From assembly GCA_035624785.1 (NCBI GenBank), contig DASPQV010000008.1, positions 1-64,000 of the forward strand: 64,000 nucleotides of DNA, written 5' to 3'. A model generated the notes under the pieces. That model saw nothing but the letters and a program-made list of their open reading frames with translations, was not told the DNA's origin and did not search any database. Positions 25,245 to 33,578 of this stretch are shown here, piece by piece. Source of the DNA: JAJZNI01 sp035624785 (GTDB lineage: Bacteria > Chloroflexota > Dormibacteria > Aeolococcales > Aeolococcaceae). A program made the translations under genes and the position numbers. The first letter of the stretch is position 1, and each line of letters opens with the position of its first letter.

Positions 25245-26309
25245 TCAGACCTGCTGGATGACCCCCTGGGTCACCAACCAGTGGTTGCTCACGCTCATCA
25301 GGAGTGCGCTCGCCGCCACCAGGGCGATGTAGCTGATCCCGATCAGCACCCGCGCGGCCACCGGCAGGGGAGGGGCTTCGTTGCCGAGGCGTGAGGCCCT
25401 GAAGCGACCCCAGACCGAGTACGCGCCGACCACGAAGATGAGCAGCAGGAAGGGGTTGAAATCAGTCGAGCCGGCGATCTGGCTGACGAGGATCACCCCG
25501 AAGATGGCCAAGCCCGCGAGGTTGAACCACTTGCTGATCGCGCTGGCGACACGGCCGCCGTCCAGGGGCACGAGCGGGATGAGGTTGAAAAGGGTGATGA
25601 AGAAGCCGAAGTAGCTGAGCGCGAAGGCGAACGGTACCGCCTGGGAAAGCCCCCAGAGGAAGACGCCCAGGGTGGCCAGGAAGCCGAAGACGGGACCCGC
25701 CACGGCGATCACCGCCTCGGTCAGACGGCTCGACTGGAAGCCACGTCCGGCGGCGGTGAAGGCGCCGAGGAAGGGGACGAAGACCGGGGCCGACATCGGG
25801 ACCCCCATCGCCCGCGAGGTCAGGAAGTGACCCATCTCGTGGATGAAGATGATCACCACGATCCCCACCCCGAACGCCCAACCGAAGAACTGGGCGTACA
25901 GGAAGATGGCGACCAGCATGGTGAGGGCGGTGAAGCCGAACTTGCCGAAGGCCAGGAAGGCCTTGACGAGGCCGAAGAGCGCGGCGAGCGCTCCGCCCGC
26001 CGCCCCGCCGCGGCGGGTGGCGGTGGTGCCGTGGCGCGGCGCGGGAGCCGGGGAGGTCGGATTGCCGCTCCACCCCGGGGGCAGATAGCCGGGTGGCGAG
26101 TAACCGGGTGGCGAGTACCCCGCCGGGGCCCCCGTCCCGATGCCGGCTGGTGGCTGGTCGGATTCCGGGTGGGGAGGGAGGAGCCCGTTGCCCGGGGGTG
26201 GGGGGTACCAGGTGCCCGGATGCTGGCCGTAGCCGGGCGGCGGGTACCAGGTTCCGGGGTGCTGGCCAGCGGGCTGCTGCGGATCGGACGCCTCGAATCC
26301 GGCGCTCAT
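25245..26309 (-). CDS. M50-type membrane metalloprotease (site-2 protease family)
   Basis: 354 residues. An N-terminal cytoplasmic tail of about 100 residues made of Pro/Gly/Tyr repeats (HPGTWYPPP, YSPPGY) precedes five or six membrane helices. Zinc site HEMGH (157-161) lies in the first core helix, and FNLIPLVPLDGGR supplies the third ligand Asp in a later helix, as in S2P proteases. It should cut substrates within the membrane or act on membrane-anchored regulators. The tail resembles that of the RDD protein at 9 kb. Divergent from proC. Confidence 0.9.
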   Translation of the reverse strand: MSAGFEASDPQQPAGQHPGTWYPPPGYGQHPGTWYPPPPGNGLLPPHPESDQPPAGIGTGAPAGYSPPGYSPPGYLPPGWSGNPTSPAPAPRHGTTATRRGGAAGGALAALFGLVKAFLAFGKFGFTALTMLVAIFLYAQFFGWAFGVGIVVIIFIHEMGHFLTSRAMGVPMSAPVFVPFLGAFTAAGRGFQSSRLTEAVIAVAGPVFGFLATLGVFLWGLSQAVPFAFALSYFGFFITLFNLIPLVPLDGGRVASAISKWFNLAGLAIFGVILVSQIAGSTDFNPFLLLIFVVGAYSVWGRFRASRLGNEAPPLPVAARVLIGISYIALVAASALLMSVSNHWLVTQGVIQQV

Positions 26310-26397
26310 GGCTCGATCATGCCACGCCTCCCGAGGACTGCCCTCCGTCCGAGGCCGAGCACGGCCCGCTGGTCGCCCTGTATCGTCCCGCCTCAAC

Positions 26398-27264
26398 ATG
26401 GACGACAACGCGCTCCACGGCTCGCGGATTGCGGTGATCGGCGCCGGGGTGATGGCCGAGGCGATGCTCTCCGGCCTGCTCGCCAAGGGCCTGGTCGAGG
26501 CCGGCCGCGTCACCTGCAGCCACCCCCGCGAGGAGCGCCGCCAGGAGCTGGCCGGGAGGCACCGGGTCGCCGCCGTCGCGGGCAACGCCGAGGCTGCCTC
26601 CCAAGGCGACATCGTCCTGCTCGCGGTCAAGCCCCAGATGCTCCGCACCGTCCTGCCCGAGCTGCGACCGGTGATGCGGCCCGACCACCTGGTCATCAGC
26701 ATCATCGCCGGAGCCAGCACGGTGGCGCTCGGCGAGGGGCTGGGCCACCCCGCCATCGTCCGCTCCATGCCGAACACCCCCTCGCAGATCGCCCAGGGGG
26801 TGACGGTTTGGTACGCGACCGAGGCGGTGGATGAGACCGGCCGGGAGCGCACCCGCACCATGCTCTCGGCACTGGGCCGGGAGTTCGAGGTCCACGACGA
26901 GCGCCAGGTGGCGATGGCCACCGCGGTGAGCGGCACCGGACCCACCTACATCTTCCTGTTCATCGAGGCCCTCACCGACGCCGCCGTCCACCTCGGTTTC
27001 CCCCGCCACGTCGCCCGCGAGCTGGTCCTCGACACCATGCAGGGTTCAGCCGCGTTCGCCCTGGCCAGCGGCCGCCACCCCGCCGAGCTGCGTGACATGG
27101 TCACCTCCCCCGGGGGGACCTCGGCTGCCGCCCTCTACGAGCTGGAGAGGGGCCGGCTGCGCACCGTGGTCAGCGACGCCGTGTGGGCCGCCTTCGACCG
27201 CACCCTCGGCCTCGAGGCGGGGCTCGAAGGACGCCCGTCCGGACCCTCGGGTCGCCCGCGCTAG
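26398..27264 (+). CDS. proC: Pyrroline-5-carboxylate reductase
   Basis: 288 residues. N-terminal Rossmann motif IAVIGAGVMAEAMLSGLL, AVKPQ and SIIAGAS strands, RSMPNTPSQIAQGVT and the C-terminal ATAVSGTGPTYIFLFIEALTDAAV dimer/active-site helix, then MVTSPGGTSAAAL. Catalyses the last step of proline synthesis using NAD(P)H. ATG 26398 gives the family N-terminus; a TATCGT box ends eleven nucleotides upstream and no ribosome binding site is clear. Its TAG shares the palindrome CTAG with the stop of the convergent gene. Confidence 0.96.
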   Translation: MDDNALHGSRIAVIGAGVMAEAMLSGLLAKGLVEAGRVTCSHPREERRQELAGRHRVAAVAGNAEAASQGDIVLLAVKPQMLRTVLPELRPVMRPDHLVISIIAGASTVALGEGLGHPAIVRSMPNTPSQIAQGVTVWYATEAVDETGRERTRTMLSALGREFEVHDERQVAMATAVSGTGPTYIFLFIEALTDAAVHLGFPRHVARELVLDTMQGSAAFALASGRHPAELRDMVTSPGGTSAAALYELERGRLRTVVSDAVWAAFDRTLGLEAGLEGRPSGPSGRPR

Positions 27265-27524
27265 CTGCCGCCCTGGCTTTCGGCGGGCGGCAGGGTCGCC
27301 ACGATCGCTCGGGCCAGGGCGCGGGCCGATTCCTCGCAGAGCTCGACGGCGACGCGTGCCGACGGGCCGCGGGCCGGGTCGAGGAAGTCCAGATTCAGGG
27401 TGTGCTCGGCGGCGGCGTGCTGGGGGTGGTCCCAGGAGACCATCGCCACGGTGACCGGGAGCCAGGTGGCGGTGCCCTTGGCGCTGCCCTGCACCGCGAG
27501 CTTCTCGGTGACGTAGGTGCACAT
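27261..27524 (-). CDS. DUF6295-like small protein
   Basis: 87 residues. MCTYVTEKLAVQGSAKGTA..W and the DHPQHAAAEHTLNLDFLDP core, followed by ARVAVELCEESARAL, match my memory of the DUF6295 family of actinobacterial-type small proteins, function unknown. It ends in a shared CTAG with proC and starts four bp from the stop of the hydrolase gene upstream, so it is probably cotranscribed with that gene. Family name from memory, not searched. Confidence 0.75.
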   Translation of the reverse strand: MCTYVTEKLAVQGSAKGTATWLPVTVAMVSWDHPQHAAAEHTLNLDFLDPARGPSARVAVELCEESARALARAIVATLPPAESQGGS

Positions 27525-27528
27525 CGCC

Positions 27529-28281
27529 TCAGCCTCCCAGCAGCCGCCCGTAGAAGTCCCAGATCAGCGGCCATCCGTCGTTCGCGGCCTCGACCCGGTA
27601 GCTGGGCCGGTCGACCGCGAAGAAGCCGTGCCCGGCGCCGACGAAGCTGTGGAACTCGTGAGGCTTTCCCAGCCGGGTCAGCTCCGCGTCGAGCTCGGCG
27701 ACGTGCTCCGGAGAGGGGAAGCGATCCTCGGCGCCGAAGAGGCCGAGCAGCGGGCAGCTGAGCCGGGGCGCCAGCCCGATCAGCGGGGTGAAGCGGAACG
27801 GTCCCTGGGCGGGAGGGGCGCCGGTCACCCCGGCCCCGTAGCAGTCCACCGCGGCCTCGAGCTGGAGGCTGCAGGCGGCGAGGAAGGCCTGGCGCCCCCC
27901 GGAGCAGAAGCCGATCACCCCCACCCTGCCGTTGCTGGCGGCGAGGCTCCGCAGATGGCGCGCTGATCCAGCCACGTCCCCCACCAGCCGGTCGTCGGGG
28001 ACCCCGCCTGCGGCCCGGACAGCAGCGGCGGCGTCGTCGGGACTGGCCCCCCCGGCCTCACGGAAATGCAGGTGGGGCATGATCGCCAGATAGCCGTTGG
28101 CGGCGAACTTGCGGGTGATCTCCTTGGTCGCCCGGTCGTAGCCGGGCATGTGGTGGATCACCACGACTCCACCGAACTGTCCCTCCCCGAGCGGGCGGGC
28201 CAGGTAGGCCTCGATCTCGTCGCCGCCGTGCCCGGTGATGCGCAGGCTCTCTGCGGTCAGCGCGTCCGCCGTGTAGGACAT
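27529..28281 (-). CDS. Dienelactone hydrolase family protein
   Basis: 250 residues, alpha/beta hydrolase of the dienelactone hydrolase type. Nucleophile Cys126 in GFCSGG, acid Asp in GAEDRFP (about 200) and His in GAGHGFF (about 222) form the Cys-Asp-His triad. The VVVIHHMPGYDRATKEITRKFA and GYLAIMPHL segments are typical. Could act in aromatic-degradation lactone opening or as a general carboxymethylenebutenolidase-like esterase; there are no catechol-pathway neighbours to specify it. Confidence 0.92.
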   Translation of the reverse strand: MSYTADALTAESLRITGHGGDEIEAYLARPLGEGQFGGVVVIHHMPGYDRATKEITRKFAANGYLAIMPHLHFREAGGASPDDAAAAVRAAGGVPDDRLVGDVAGSARHLRSLAASNGRVGVIGFCSGGRQAFLAACSLQLEAAVDCYGAGVTGAPPAQGPFRFTPLIGLAPRLSCPLLGLFGAEDRFPSPEHVAELDAELTRLGKPHEFHSFVGAGHGFFAVDRPSYRVEAANDGWPLIWDFYGRLLGG

Positions 28282-28366
28282 GCCTCTCCTCCCGTGTCAA
28301 CCGGCGCCGTTCCCGCCGCGAAGTGTCGCGCAGGCTCGGCTCCCGCCGCACCCTGGAGAGCTCAGC

Positions 28367-28873
28367 TCAGCGGCAGTCCGTGCAGCTCCCGATCAGCTCG
28401 AAGCGGTGCTCGATGACCGCGAAGGTGCTCCCGGCGGCGGCCTCGACGGCCTCTCGCAGGGCCCGCTCCAGCCGCGGCGTCGGCACGATGTCGCTCACCT
28501 TGCCGCAGCTCAGGCAGACCAGGTGGTGGTGGTGGCCAGAGAGGTCCTCGGCGAGCTCGAACCGCCCGTGGTCCCCGGTGCCGCTGACGCGCCGCACCAC
28601 GCCCGCCTCGATGAGCGTGGCGATGTTGCGATACGCGGTGCTCTGGGAGAGCTCGGGGCTGCTGCGCAGGATCTCGGGCATGGTGAGCGGCCGGCCCGAC
28701 TGTGCCATCACCTCGACCAGGGCGCGCCGCAACGGCGTGTAGCGCTGCTCGGTTCGGGCCAGTCGCAGCGCGACCTCGCGATGGGCGGCGGGGTCGACCG
28801 GTGGAGCGGCGATCCCCACGGGCGCGGCCGGGGTGGCGGAGCCGCTGCCGGGCTGATGGCGGGTGGCGGCCAC
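28367..28873 (-). CDS. Fur-family metalloregulator (Zur/Mur-like)
   Basis: 168 residues from GTG 28873; ATG 28966 would add 31 Pro-rich residues of poorer codon bias. Contains a winged helix (LTMPEILRSSPELSQSTAYRNIATL), the HHHHLVCLSC dimerisation/metal region and a final CTDC, giving two CxxC pairs for structural zinc. A TACCCT box ends six nucleotides before the GTG, the leaderless geometry seen elsewhere here. Divergent from the metal ABC importer whose promoter holds a Fur-type palindrome, so it most likely represses that operon when metal is plentiful. Zinc or manganese cannot be decided from sequence. Confidence 0.88.
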   Translation of the reverse strand: MAATRHQPGSGSATPAAPVGIAAPPVDPAAHREVALRLARTEQRYTPLRRALVEVMAQSGRPLTMPEILRSSPELSQSTAYRNIATLIEAGVVRRVSGTGDHGRFELAEDLSGHHHHLVCLSCGKVSDIVPTPRLERALREAVEAAAGSTFAVIEHRFELIGSCTDCR

Positions 28874-28959
28874 CAGCCCAGGGTAGCATCGCGCCGGCGC
28901 GTCTCCCGGGAGCCCGTCCGGCGCTGTCCGGTCGACGGTGACGGGAGGAGGGGGTGGCG

Positions 28960-28988
28960 TTGACATGAGAATGGTTCTCATTATAAAC
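28960..28988 (+). promoter_or_regulatory. Metal importer promoter with Fur/Zur-type operator in the spacer
   Basis: Perfect -35 TTGACA (28960-28965), 17-bp spacer, -10 TATAAA (28983-28988). The palindrome ATGAGAA-TGG-TTCTCAT (28965-28981) fills the spacer exactly, so a bound Fur-family dimer would exclude RNA polymerase. On the opposite strand the same sequence also offers a TATAAT (28980-28985), so the regulator gene may be autoregulated as well. Confidence 0.8.
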
Positions 28989-29029
28989 TGATCTCTGCAG
29001 TTTCCTGTCAGCGATCTCAGAGGCCACCG

Positions 29030-29950
29030 ATGCTCGAGCGCCGCCGCCGCGTCGTGGTGCTGGCCGCCGCCCTGGGCGCGGCCTTTACCGCCGGCTGCGG
29101 GGCCGGGACCAGCGCGGACCCGGGCGGGATCCAGGCGGTCGGCGCCGAGAACGAGTACGCGGACGTGATCTCGCAGATCGGCGGCGAGTACGTCGACGTC
29201 ACCGCGATCATGAGCAACCCCAACACCGACCCCCACAGCTTCGAGGCCAGCCCGGCGGTGGCCCGCACGGTGAGCACCGCCCAGCTGGTGGTGCAAGACG
29301 GGGTCGGCTACGACGGCTTCATGAACCAGATCGAGGCCGCCGCCCCGAGCTCGTCCCGCAAGGTCATCGACGTGCAGACCCTGCTCGGGCTGCCCGACAG
29401 CACCCCCAATCCGCACCTCTGGTACCGCCCCAGCACCATGCCGGCGGTGGCCAGGGCGATAGCCGGTGAGCTGGGAACCCTGCAGCCCGACCACTCCGCC
29501 TACTTCCAGGCCAACCTGCAGAGGTTCGACAGCTCGCTCACCTCGTGGACCCAGGCCATCGCCGGCCTCAAGGCGAGCTACCGCGGCGCGCCGGTCGCGG
29601 TCACGGAGCCGGTCCCGGATTACCTGCTCCAGGCTGCGGGGCTGGACATCATCACTCCCTGGGCCTTCCAGGCGGACATCATGAACGGGGTCGATCCCTC
29701 GGCCCAGGACGTGAGCCTGATGGAGGGCTGCTTCGCCAACCACCAGGCCAAGGTCCTGCTCTACAACCAGCAGGTCACCGATTCGCTGACCCAGTCCCTG
29801 CTCCAGCTCGCCCACCAGAACCATGTCCCGGTGGTGGGCGTCTACGAGACCATGCCCACCCCAGGCTACGACTACCAGTCGTGGATGCTGGCCGAGGTGG
29901 ACGCTCTCCGGAGCGCGCTGGCGCACGGCCAGTCGACCACCCGGCTGTGA
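29030..29950 (+). CDS. Metal ABC transporter substrate-binding lipoprotein (ZnuA/TroA family)
   Basis: 306 residues, lipobox FTAGC (Cys23). Cluster A-I metal-binding protein: His69 in DPHSFE and His129 in NPHLWY are the first two ligands, and the third position is Glu193 (VTEPVPDYLL) instead of the histidine usual in ZnuA. No long His/Asp-rich loop of Gram-negative ZnuA is present. His-His-Glu is known from manganese-type members such as PsaA, so Mn2+ is as plausible as Zn2+. First gene of a four-gene operon under the palindromic operator. Confidence 0.92.
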   Translation: MLERRRRVVVLAAALGAAFTAGCGAGTSADPGGIQAVGAENEYADVISQIGGEYVDVTAIMSNPNTDPHSFEASPAVARTVSTAQLVVQDGVGYDGFMNQIEAAAPSSSRKVIDVQTLLGLPDSTPNPHLWYRPSTMPAVARAIAGELGTLQPDHSAYFQANLQRFDSSLTSWTQAIAGLKASYRGAPVAVTEPVPDYLLQAAGLDIITPWAFQADIMNGVDPSAQDVSLMEGCFANHQAKVLLYNQQVTDSLTQSLLQLAHQNHVPVVGVYETMPTPGYDYQSWMLAEVDALRSALAHGQSTTRL

Positions 29951-30795
29951 ACGCCTCGCCGGCCGCGCTGCCGGAGGCGGTGCTGGGGGTGGACGGCGTC
30001 TCCGTCTGGCTCTCTGGGCGCGAGGTGCTTCACGACGTCAGCTTCACCGTCCATGCCGGGGAGTTCACCGCTCTGATCGGCGCCAACGGGTCGGGCAAGA
30101 CCACCCTCTTCCGCGTGATCCTCGGCCTGCTGGCGCCCGGCGCCGGAAGCGTGCTCATCGGGGGCCGGCCCCGAGCCCGGCGCAACCCGATGATCGGCTA
30201 TGTCCCCCAGAAGGTCTTCCTGGACCCCGACATGCCGCTGCGCGCCCGCGACGTGGTGGCTCTGGGGCTGGACGGACACCGCCTCGGGGTGGGCTTCGGC
30301 TCGCGGCGCCGGCGGGAGCTGGTCGAGGAGATGCTGGACGCGGTCGACGCCGGCCGCTTCGCCGACTCCCGGGTGGGCTACCTGTCCGGCGGGGAGCAGC
30401 AGCGGGTGCTGATCGCCCACGCCCTGGTGGGCCGGCCCCGGATGCTGCTCCTCGATGAGCCGCTGGCCAACCTCGACATCGGCGCCGAGCGGGAGGTGGT
30501 CGAGGTGCTGGGCCGGGTCGCCCGCGAGCAGGGCATCGCGGTGCTGATCTCCGCCCACGACATGAACCCGCTCCTGCCGTACATGGATGGCCTGGTTTAC
30601 CTGGCCTCCGGCCGGGCTGCCTCCGGCACCGTCGAGGAGGTGGTCCGGCCCGAGGTGCTGAGCCGGCTCTATGGCCAGCACGTCGACGTGCTCCGCGTCC
30701 ACGACCGCATCCTGGTGGTCGCCGGCGCCGACGAGAGGCTTCCGGCGCTGGCGAAACAGGCGGGCTTGGAGCCGGGGGCGGTCGCCCTGCGGTGA
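29947..30795 (+). CDS. Metal ABC transporter ATP-binding protein
   Basis: 282 residues, GTG start overlapping the stop of the binding-protein gene. Walker A GANGSGKT (45-52), signature LSGGEQQR, Walker B MLLLDEPLANLD and switch His in ISAHDMNPLL. The DMNPLLPYMDGLVYL stretch and length match the ZnuC/MntB group. Powers uptake of the metal delivered by the lipoprotein through the two downstream permeases. Confidence 0.94.
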   Translation: MNASPAALPEAVLGVDGVSVWLSGREVLHDVSFTVHAGEFTALIGANGSGKTTLFRVILGLLAPGAGSVLIGGRPRARRNPMIGYVPQKVFLDPDMPLRARDVVALGLDGHRLGVGFGSRRRRELVEEMLDAVDAGRFADSRVGYLSGGEQQRVLIAHALVGRPRMLLLDEPLANLDIGAEREVVEVLGRVAREQGIAVLISAHDMNPLLPYMDGLVYLASGRAASGTVEEVVRPEVLSRLYGQHVDVLRVHDRILVVAGADERLPALAKQAGLEPGAVALR

Positions 30796-31706
30796 GCGCG
30801 AGCCTGGGCGCGATCTTCGGACCGGGGTTCTTCGGAAGCGCGCCGGTCCATGCCGCGCTGGCTGGGGGCGCGATCGTCGCGGTGGTGACCGGCGCCGTCG
30901 GGCTTTTCACGGTGCTGCGCAGCCAGGCCTTCGCGGGCCACGCGCTCGGTGAGGTGGGCGCGACCGGGGGAGCGGTGGCCCTGCTCGCCGGTACCAGCCC
31001 GCTCTATGGCTACCTGGGGATCGCGATCGCAGCGGGGGCGGTCATCGAGCTGCTCGGGGTGCAGCGGCCGCGAGCCCGCGACCTGGCCACCGGGTTGGTG
31101 CTCGGAGCCGGCCTGGGGTTGGCTGCGCTGTTCCTCTACCTCGACACCACCGCGTCGAGCACCACCGGTGCACCCGTCACCGTTCTCTTCGGTTCCCTGT
31201 TCGCGGTCAGCCAGTCGATGCTTCCCGAGATCGTGGTGCTGAGCGCTGTGAGCCTGGCCATAGTGGTGGCCTGCTACCGCATGCTGCTGCTCAGCTCGCT
31301 CAGCGCGGACTTGGCGGCGGCGCGAGGCGTCCCGGTGCGGGTGATCGGGGTCGCCTACTTGGTTGCCCTGGCGGTGGCGGTGTCCCTGGCCGCGGCGACC
31401 ATTGGAGCCGTGCTGGCCACCGCGCTGGTGATCGGCCCGCCGGCTTCAGCCCTGCGTCTCACCAAGCGGCCGGGGCTGGCTGTGCTGGTGGCCTCGGTGA
31501 TCGGCATCGTCGCGGTCTGGCTCGGCGTTCTGCTCGCCTACGACAGCTTCTACTGGCCGCCGGCCGGAACCGGCTGGCCGGTGAGCTTCTTCGTGGTCGC
31601 CGACGTCTTTGCCTTCTACCTCCTATCGGGGGCGGTGGCCCGGCTCCGCCAGTCGGCCAGGCGGCAACGCCGGGCCCGAGAGGTCGCTGACGTGGCCGGG
31701 GGCTGA
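30792..31706 (+). CDS. Metal ABC transporter permease (ZnuB/MntC family), first of two
   Basis: 304 residues, about eight membrane helices. GHALGEVGATGGAVALLAG and the later ALVIGPPASALRL motif are typical of the ABC-3 permease family. Starts in an ATGA-type overlap with the ATPase gene. A basic C-terminal tail follows the last helix. With the next gene it probably forms a heterodimeric membrane channel, unlike the homodimeric ZnuB of many bacteria. Confidence 0.92.
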   Translation: MSASLGAIFGPGFFGSAPVHAALAGGAIVAVVTGAVGLFTVLRSQAFAGHALGEVGATGGAVALLAGTSPLYGYLGIAIAAGAVIELLGVQRPRARDLATGLVLGAGLGLAALFLYLDTTASSTTGAPVTVLFGSLFAVSQSMLPEIVVLSAVSLAIVVACYRMLLLSSLSADLAAARGVPVRVIGVAYLVALAVAVSLAAATIGAVLATALVIGPPASALRLTKRPGLAVLVASVIGIVAVWLGVLLAYDSFYWPPAGTGWPVSFFVVADVFAFYLLSGAVARLRQSARRQRRAREVADVAGG

Positions 31707-31713
31707 GGTCGGG

Positions 31714-32577
31714 ATGTTCTCCGGGATCATGACCACGACCTGGATCGCCGCCACCATGGTGGCGCTGGTGGCCGGTACCGTCGGCTTCTTCGTGGTGCTG
31801 CGGGGCGCGGCGTTCGCCGCCCATGCGGTGCCCCACGGGTCGTTCGGAGGCGCGGCTGGCGCTGCGCTGCTGGTGGGGATCGACGGCAGCATCCTCGGGG
31901 TCAGCGGCACCATCGTGGGTCTGCTGGTGTTCGCGGTCGGTGGCGCCCTCGGCATCGCGTGGCTGGGAAGGCGCGGCCGGCACGACGTGGCGACCGCCCT
32001 CTCCCTGGTGGTGATGCTCGGTCTGGGCCTGCTCTTCCTCTCCCTGAGCCAGGACTACGCGCCGGCGATCTATTCGCTGCTCTTTGGCGAGGTCACCGGA
32101 GTCCCCAGCTATGACCTGATCCCCATGGCGGTGCTGGGCGCGGCGTGCATCGGGGCCACCGTGCTGCTCTACCGCCCCCTGATGCTGAGCTCGGTGCTGC
32201 GCGAGGTGGGAGAGGCCCGCGGGGTGCGAGGCCACCGCGTCGAGACCGGTTTCCTGCTGGTGGTCGCCCTGGCCACCACCATGACCGTGCCGGTGGTGGG
32301 GGTGCTGCTGATGTTCAGCTTGATGATCGGCCCGGCGGCGGGGGCGCGCTGCTTCACCGACAACCCCCGCACCGCCATCCTGCTCACGGTCGCCATCGCC
32401 GTCCTCGTGGTGTGGATCGCGGTTGCCGTCTCGTACCTCACCAACTGGCCGATCGGTTTCTTCGTGGGCGTGTCGGGGGCGCTGGTCTATGGCGTGGGGC
32501 GCGCCTGGACAGCGCACCGGGTGCGGCACGCGATCCCGGACGGCGGCCGGGCCGAGCCGGTGGCGGAGCTGGCCTGA
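31714..32577 (+). CDS. Metal ABC transporter permease (ZnuB/MntC family), second of two
   Basis: 287 residues, same family as the preceding gene but clearly divergent in sequence. AAFAAHAVPHGSFGGAAGAAL and LLMFSLMIGPAAGARCF are the counterparts of the first permease's AFAGHALGEVG and IGPPASA segments. ATG 31714 lies eight bp after the upstream stop. A two-permease importer of this order (binding protein, ATPase, permease, permease) is known in several manganese/zinc systems. Confidence 0.9.
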   Translation: MFSGIMTTTWIAATMVALVAGTVGFFVVLRGAAFAAHAVPHGSFGGAAGAALLVGIDGSILGVSGTIVGLLVFAVGGALGIAWLGRRGRHDVATALSLVVMLGLGLLFLSLSQDYAPAIYSLLFGEVTGVPSYDLIPMAVLGAACIGATVLLYRPLMLSSVLREVGEARGVRGHRVETGFLLVVALATTMTVPVVGVLLMFSLMIGPAAGARCFTDNPRTAILLTVAIAVLVVWIAVAVSYLTNWPIGFFVGVSGALVYGVGRAWTAHRVRHAIPDGGRAEPVAELA

Positions 32578-32604
32578 GCCGGCCCCGAGCGGCGGTTGAC
32601 GCCG

Positions 32605-33333
32605 TCAGAAGAGCACCGAGGCCAGCTCGGCGCGCAGCGGCTCCAGGGTCGGGTCAGCCTCGATGCTTCCCACCACCGCACGTCGCAGCTGGGAGCGCTC
32701 CGGCTCACCCCGGCCGCGCAGCGCGGCGATGAGCCGGCGCACCGGCTCCGGGCCACGGCCGTCGGAGACGAGCGTGGCGAGCTCCGGGTCGTCGCCCCTG
32801 AGGATCTCGATCCGAGCCCGCAGCCCCATGCACACAGGGTCGGAGGGAGCGCCGGCCAGGACGGCTTCGGCGTCCTCGAGGCGGCCGGCCCGGAGCAGCA
32901 GGGCTCCCAGGGCTCGGCGGGCGGCCAGGTCGTCCGGCTCGCGCTCCAGGGCCGCCCGAAGGCCTGCCTCGTCAGCGGGGGGCGGCGGCGGTGGGGGAGG
33001 GGGGGCCAGGCGGGCCAGGAACCGCTCGACCTGGGCGCGGGGCTGCAGCCCGACGAACTCGAGAGCCACCTGACCATCCCGGAACCCCTTGACCGCGGGG
33101 ATGCCCCGGATGCCGAAGCGTGCCGCCGTCGTCGGGTTGGCGTCGCAGTCGAGCTTGGCCAGGGTGACCCCGCCGTGGCCGGTCACCGCCTCCTCGAGGA
33201 TGGGGCCCAGGGTGCGGCAGGGGGCGCACCAGGCGGCCCAGAAGTCGACCACCACCGGGCGGTGGCGGGAGGCCTCGAGGACGTCCTGGTCGAAGCTCTG
33301 ATCGCTGACGTCGATGACGGCTGGGGCGGGCAT
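32605..33333 (-). CDS. Thioredoxin-TPR protein (CnoX/YbbN-like)
   Basis: 242 residues. An N-terminal thioredoxin domain with intact WCAPC (35-39) and the GIRGIPAVKGF cis-proline loop, a ten-proline linker, then a TPR-like helical region (about 130-240). CnoX-type proteins hold unfolded substrates for GroEL and prevent their over-oxidation; unlike E. coli CnoX, both redox cysteines are kept here, so it may also reduce disulfides. Converges with the second permease gene. Confidence 0.9.
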   Translation of the reverse strand: MPAPAVIDVSDQSFDQDVLEASRHRPVVVDFWAAWCAPCRTLGPILEEAVTGHGGVTLAKLDCDANPTTAARFGIRGIPAVKGFRDGQVALEFVGLQPRAQVERFLARLAPPPPPPPPPADEAGLRAALEREPDDLAARRALGALLLRAGRLEDAEAVLAGAPSDPVCMGLRARIEILRGDDPELATLVSDGRGPEPVRRLIAALRGRGEPERSQLRRAVVGSIEADPTLEPLRAELASVLF

Positions 33334-33568
33334 CCCCCTGATTCTGGCTCAGAGCGCGGTCCCGACCGGGGTGGCCTGGATTAGCACGGCCGCCGGGTGT
33401 GATCGGCGGACAGCGACTTCGCCCCCTTTGGTGAGATCACCTGGGTCAACGTTCTCGCCGCCTGAGCGCTGCGGCGCGGCCCAGGTCCCGCACCCTGCCG
33501 CGCCAGCAACGAGCATGGGGATCCGGCGTCACCCGGCGCTCGGGAGACTTTCCGGCCCGGTGACCCCG

Positions 33569-33574
33569 TATAGA
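33569..33574 (+). promoter_or_regulatory. -10 element of the sigma/propeller operon
   Basis: TATAGA ends four nucleotides before ATG 33579, so the transcript is probably leaderless or nearly so. No recognised ECF-type -35 was found; GGTGACC at about 33559-33565 is within the spacer. Confidence 0.4.
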
Positions 33575-33578
33575 GGTG

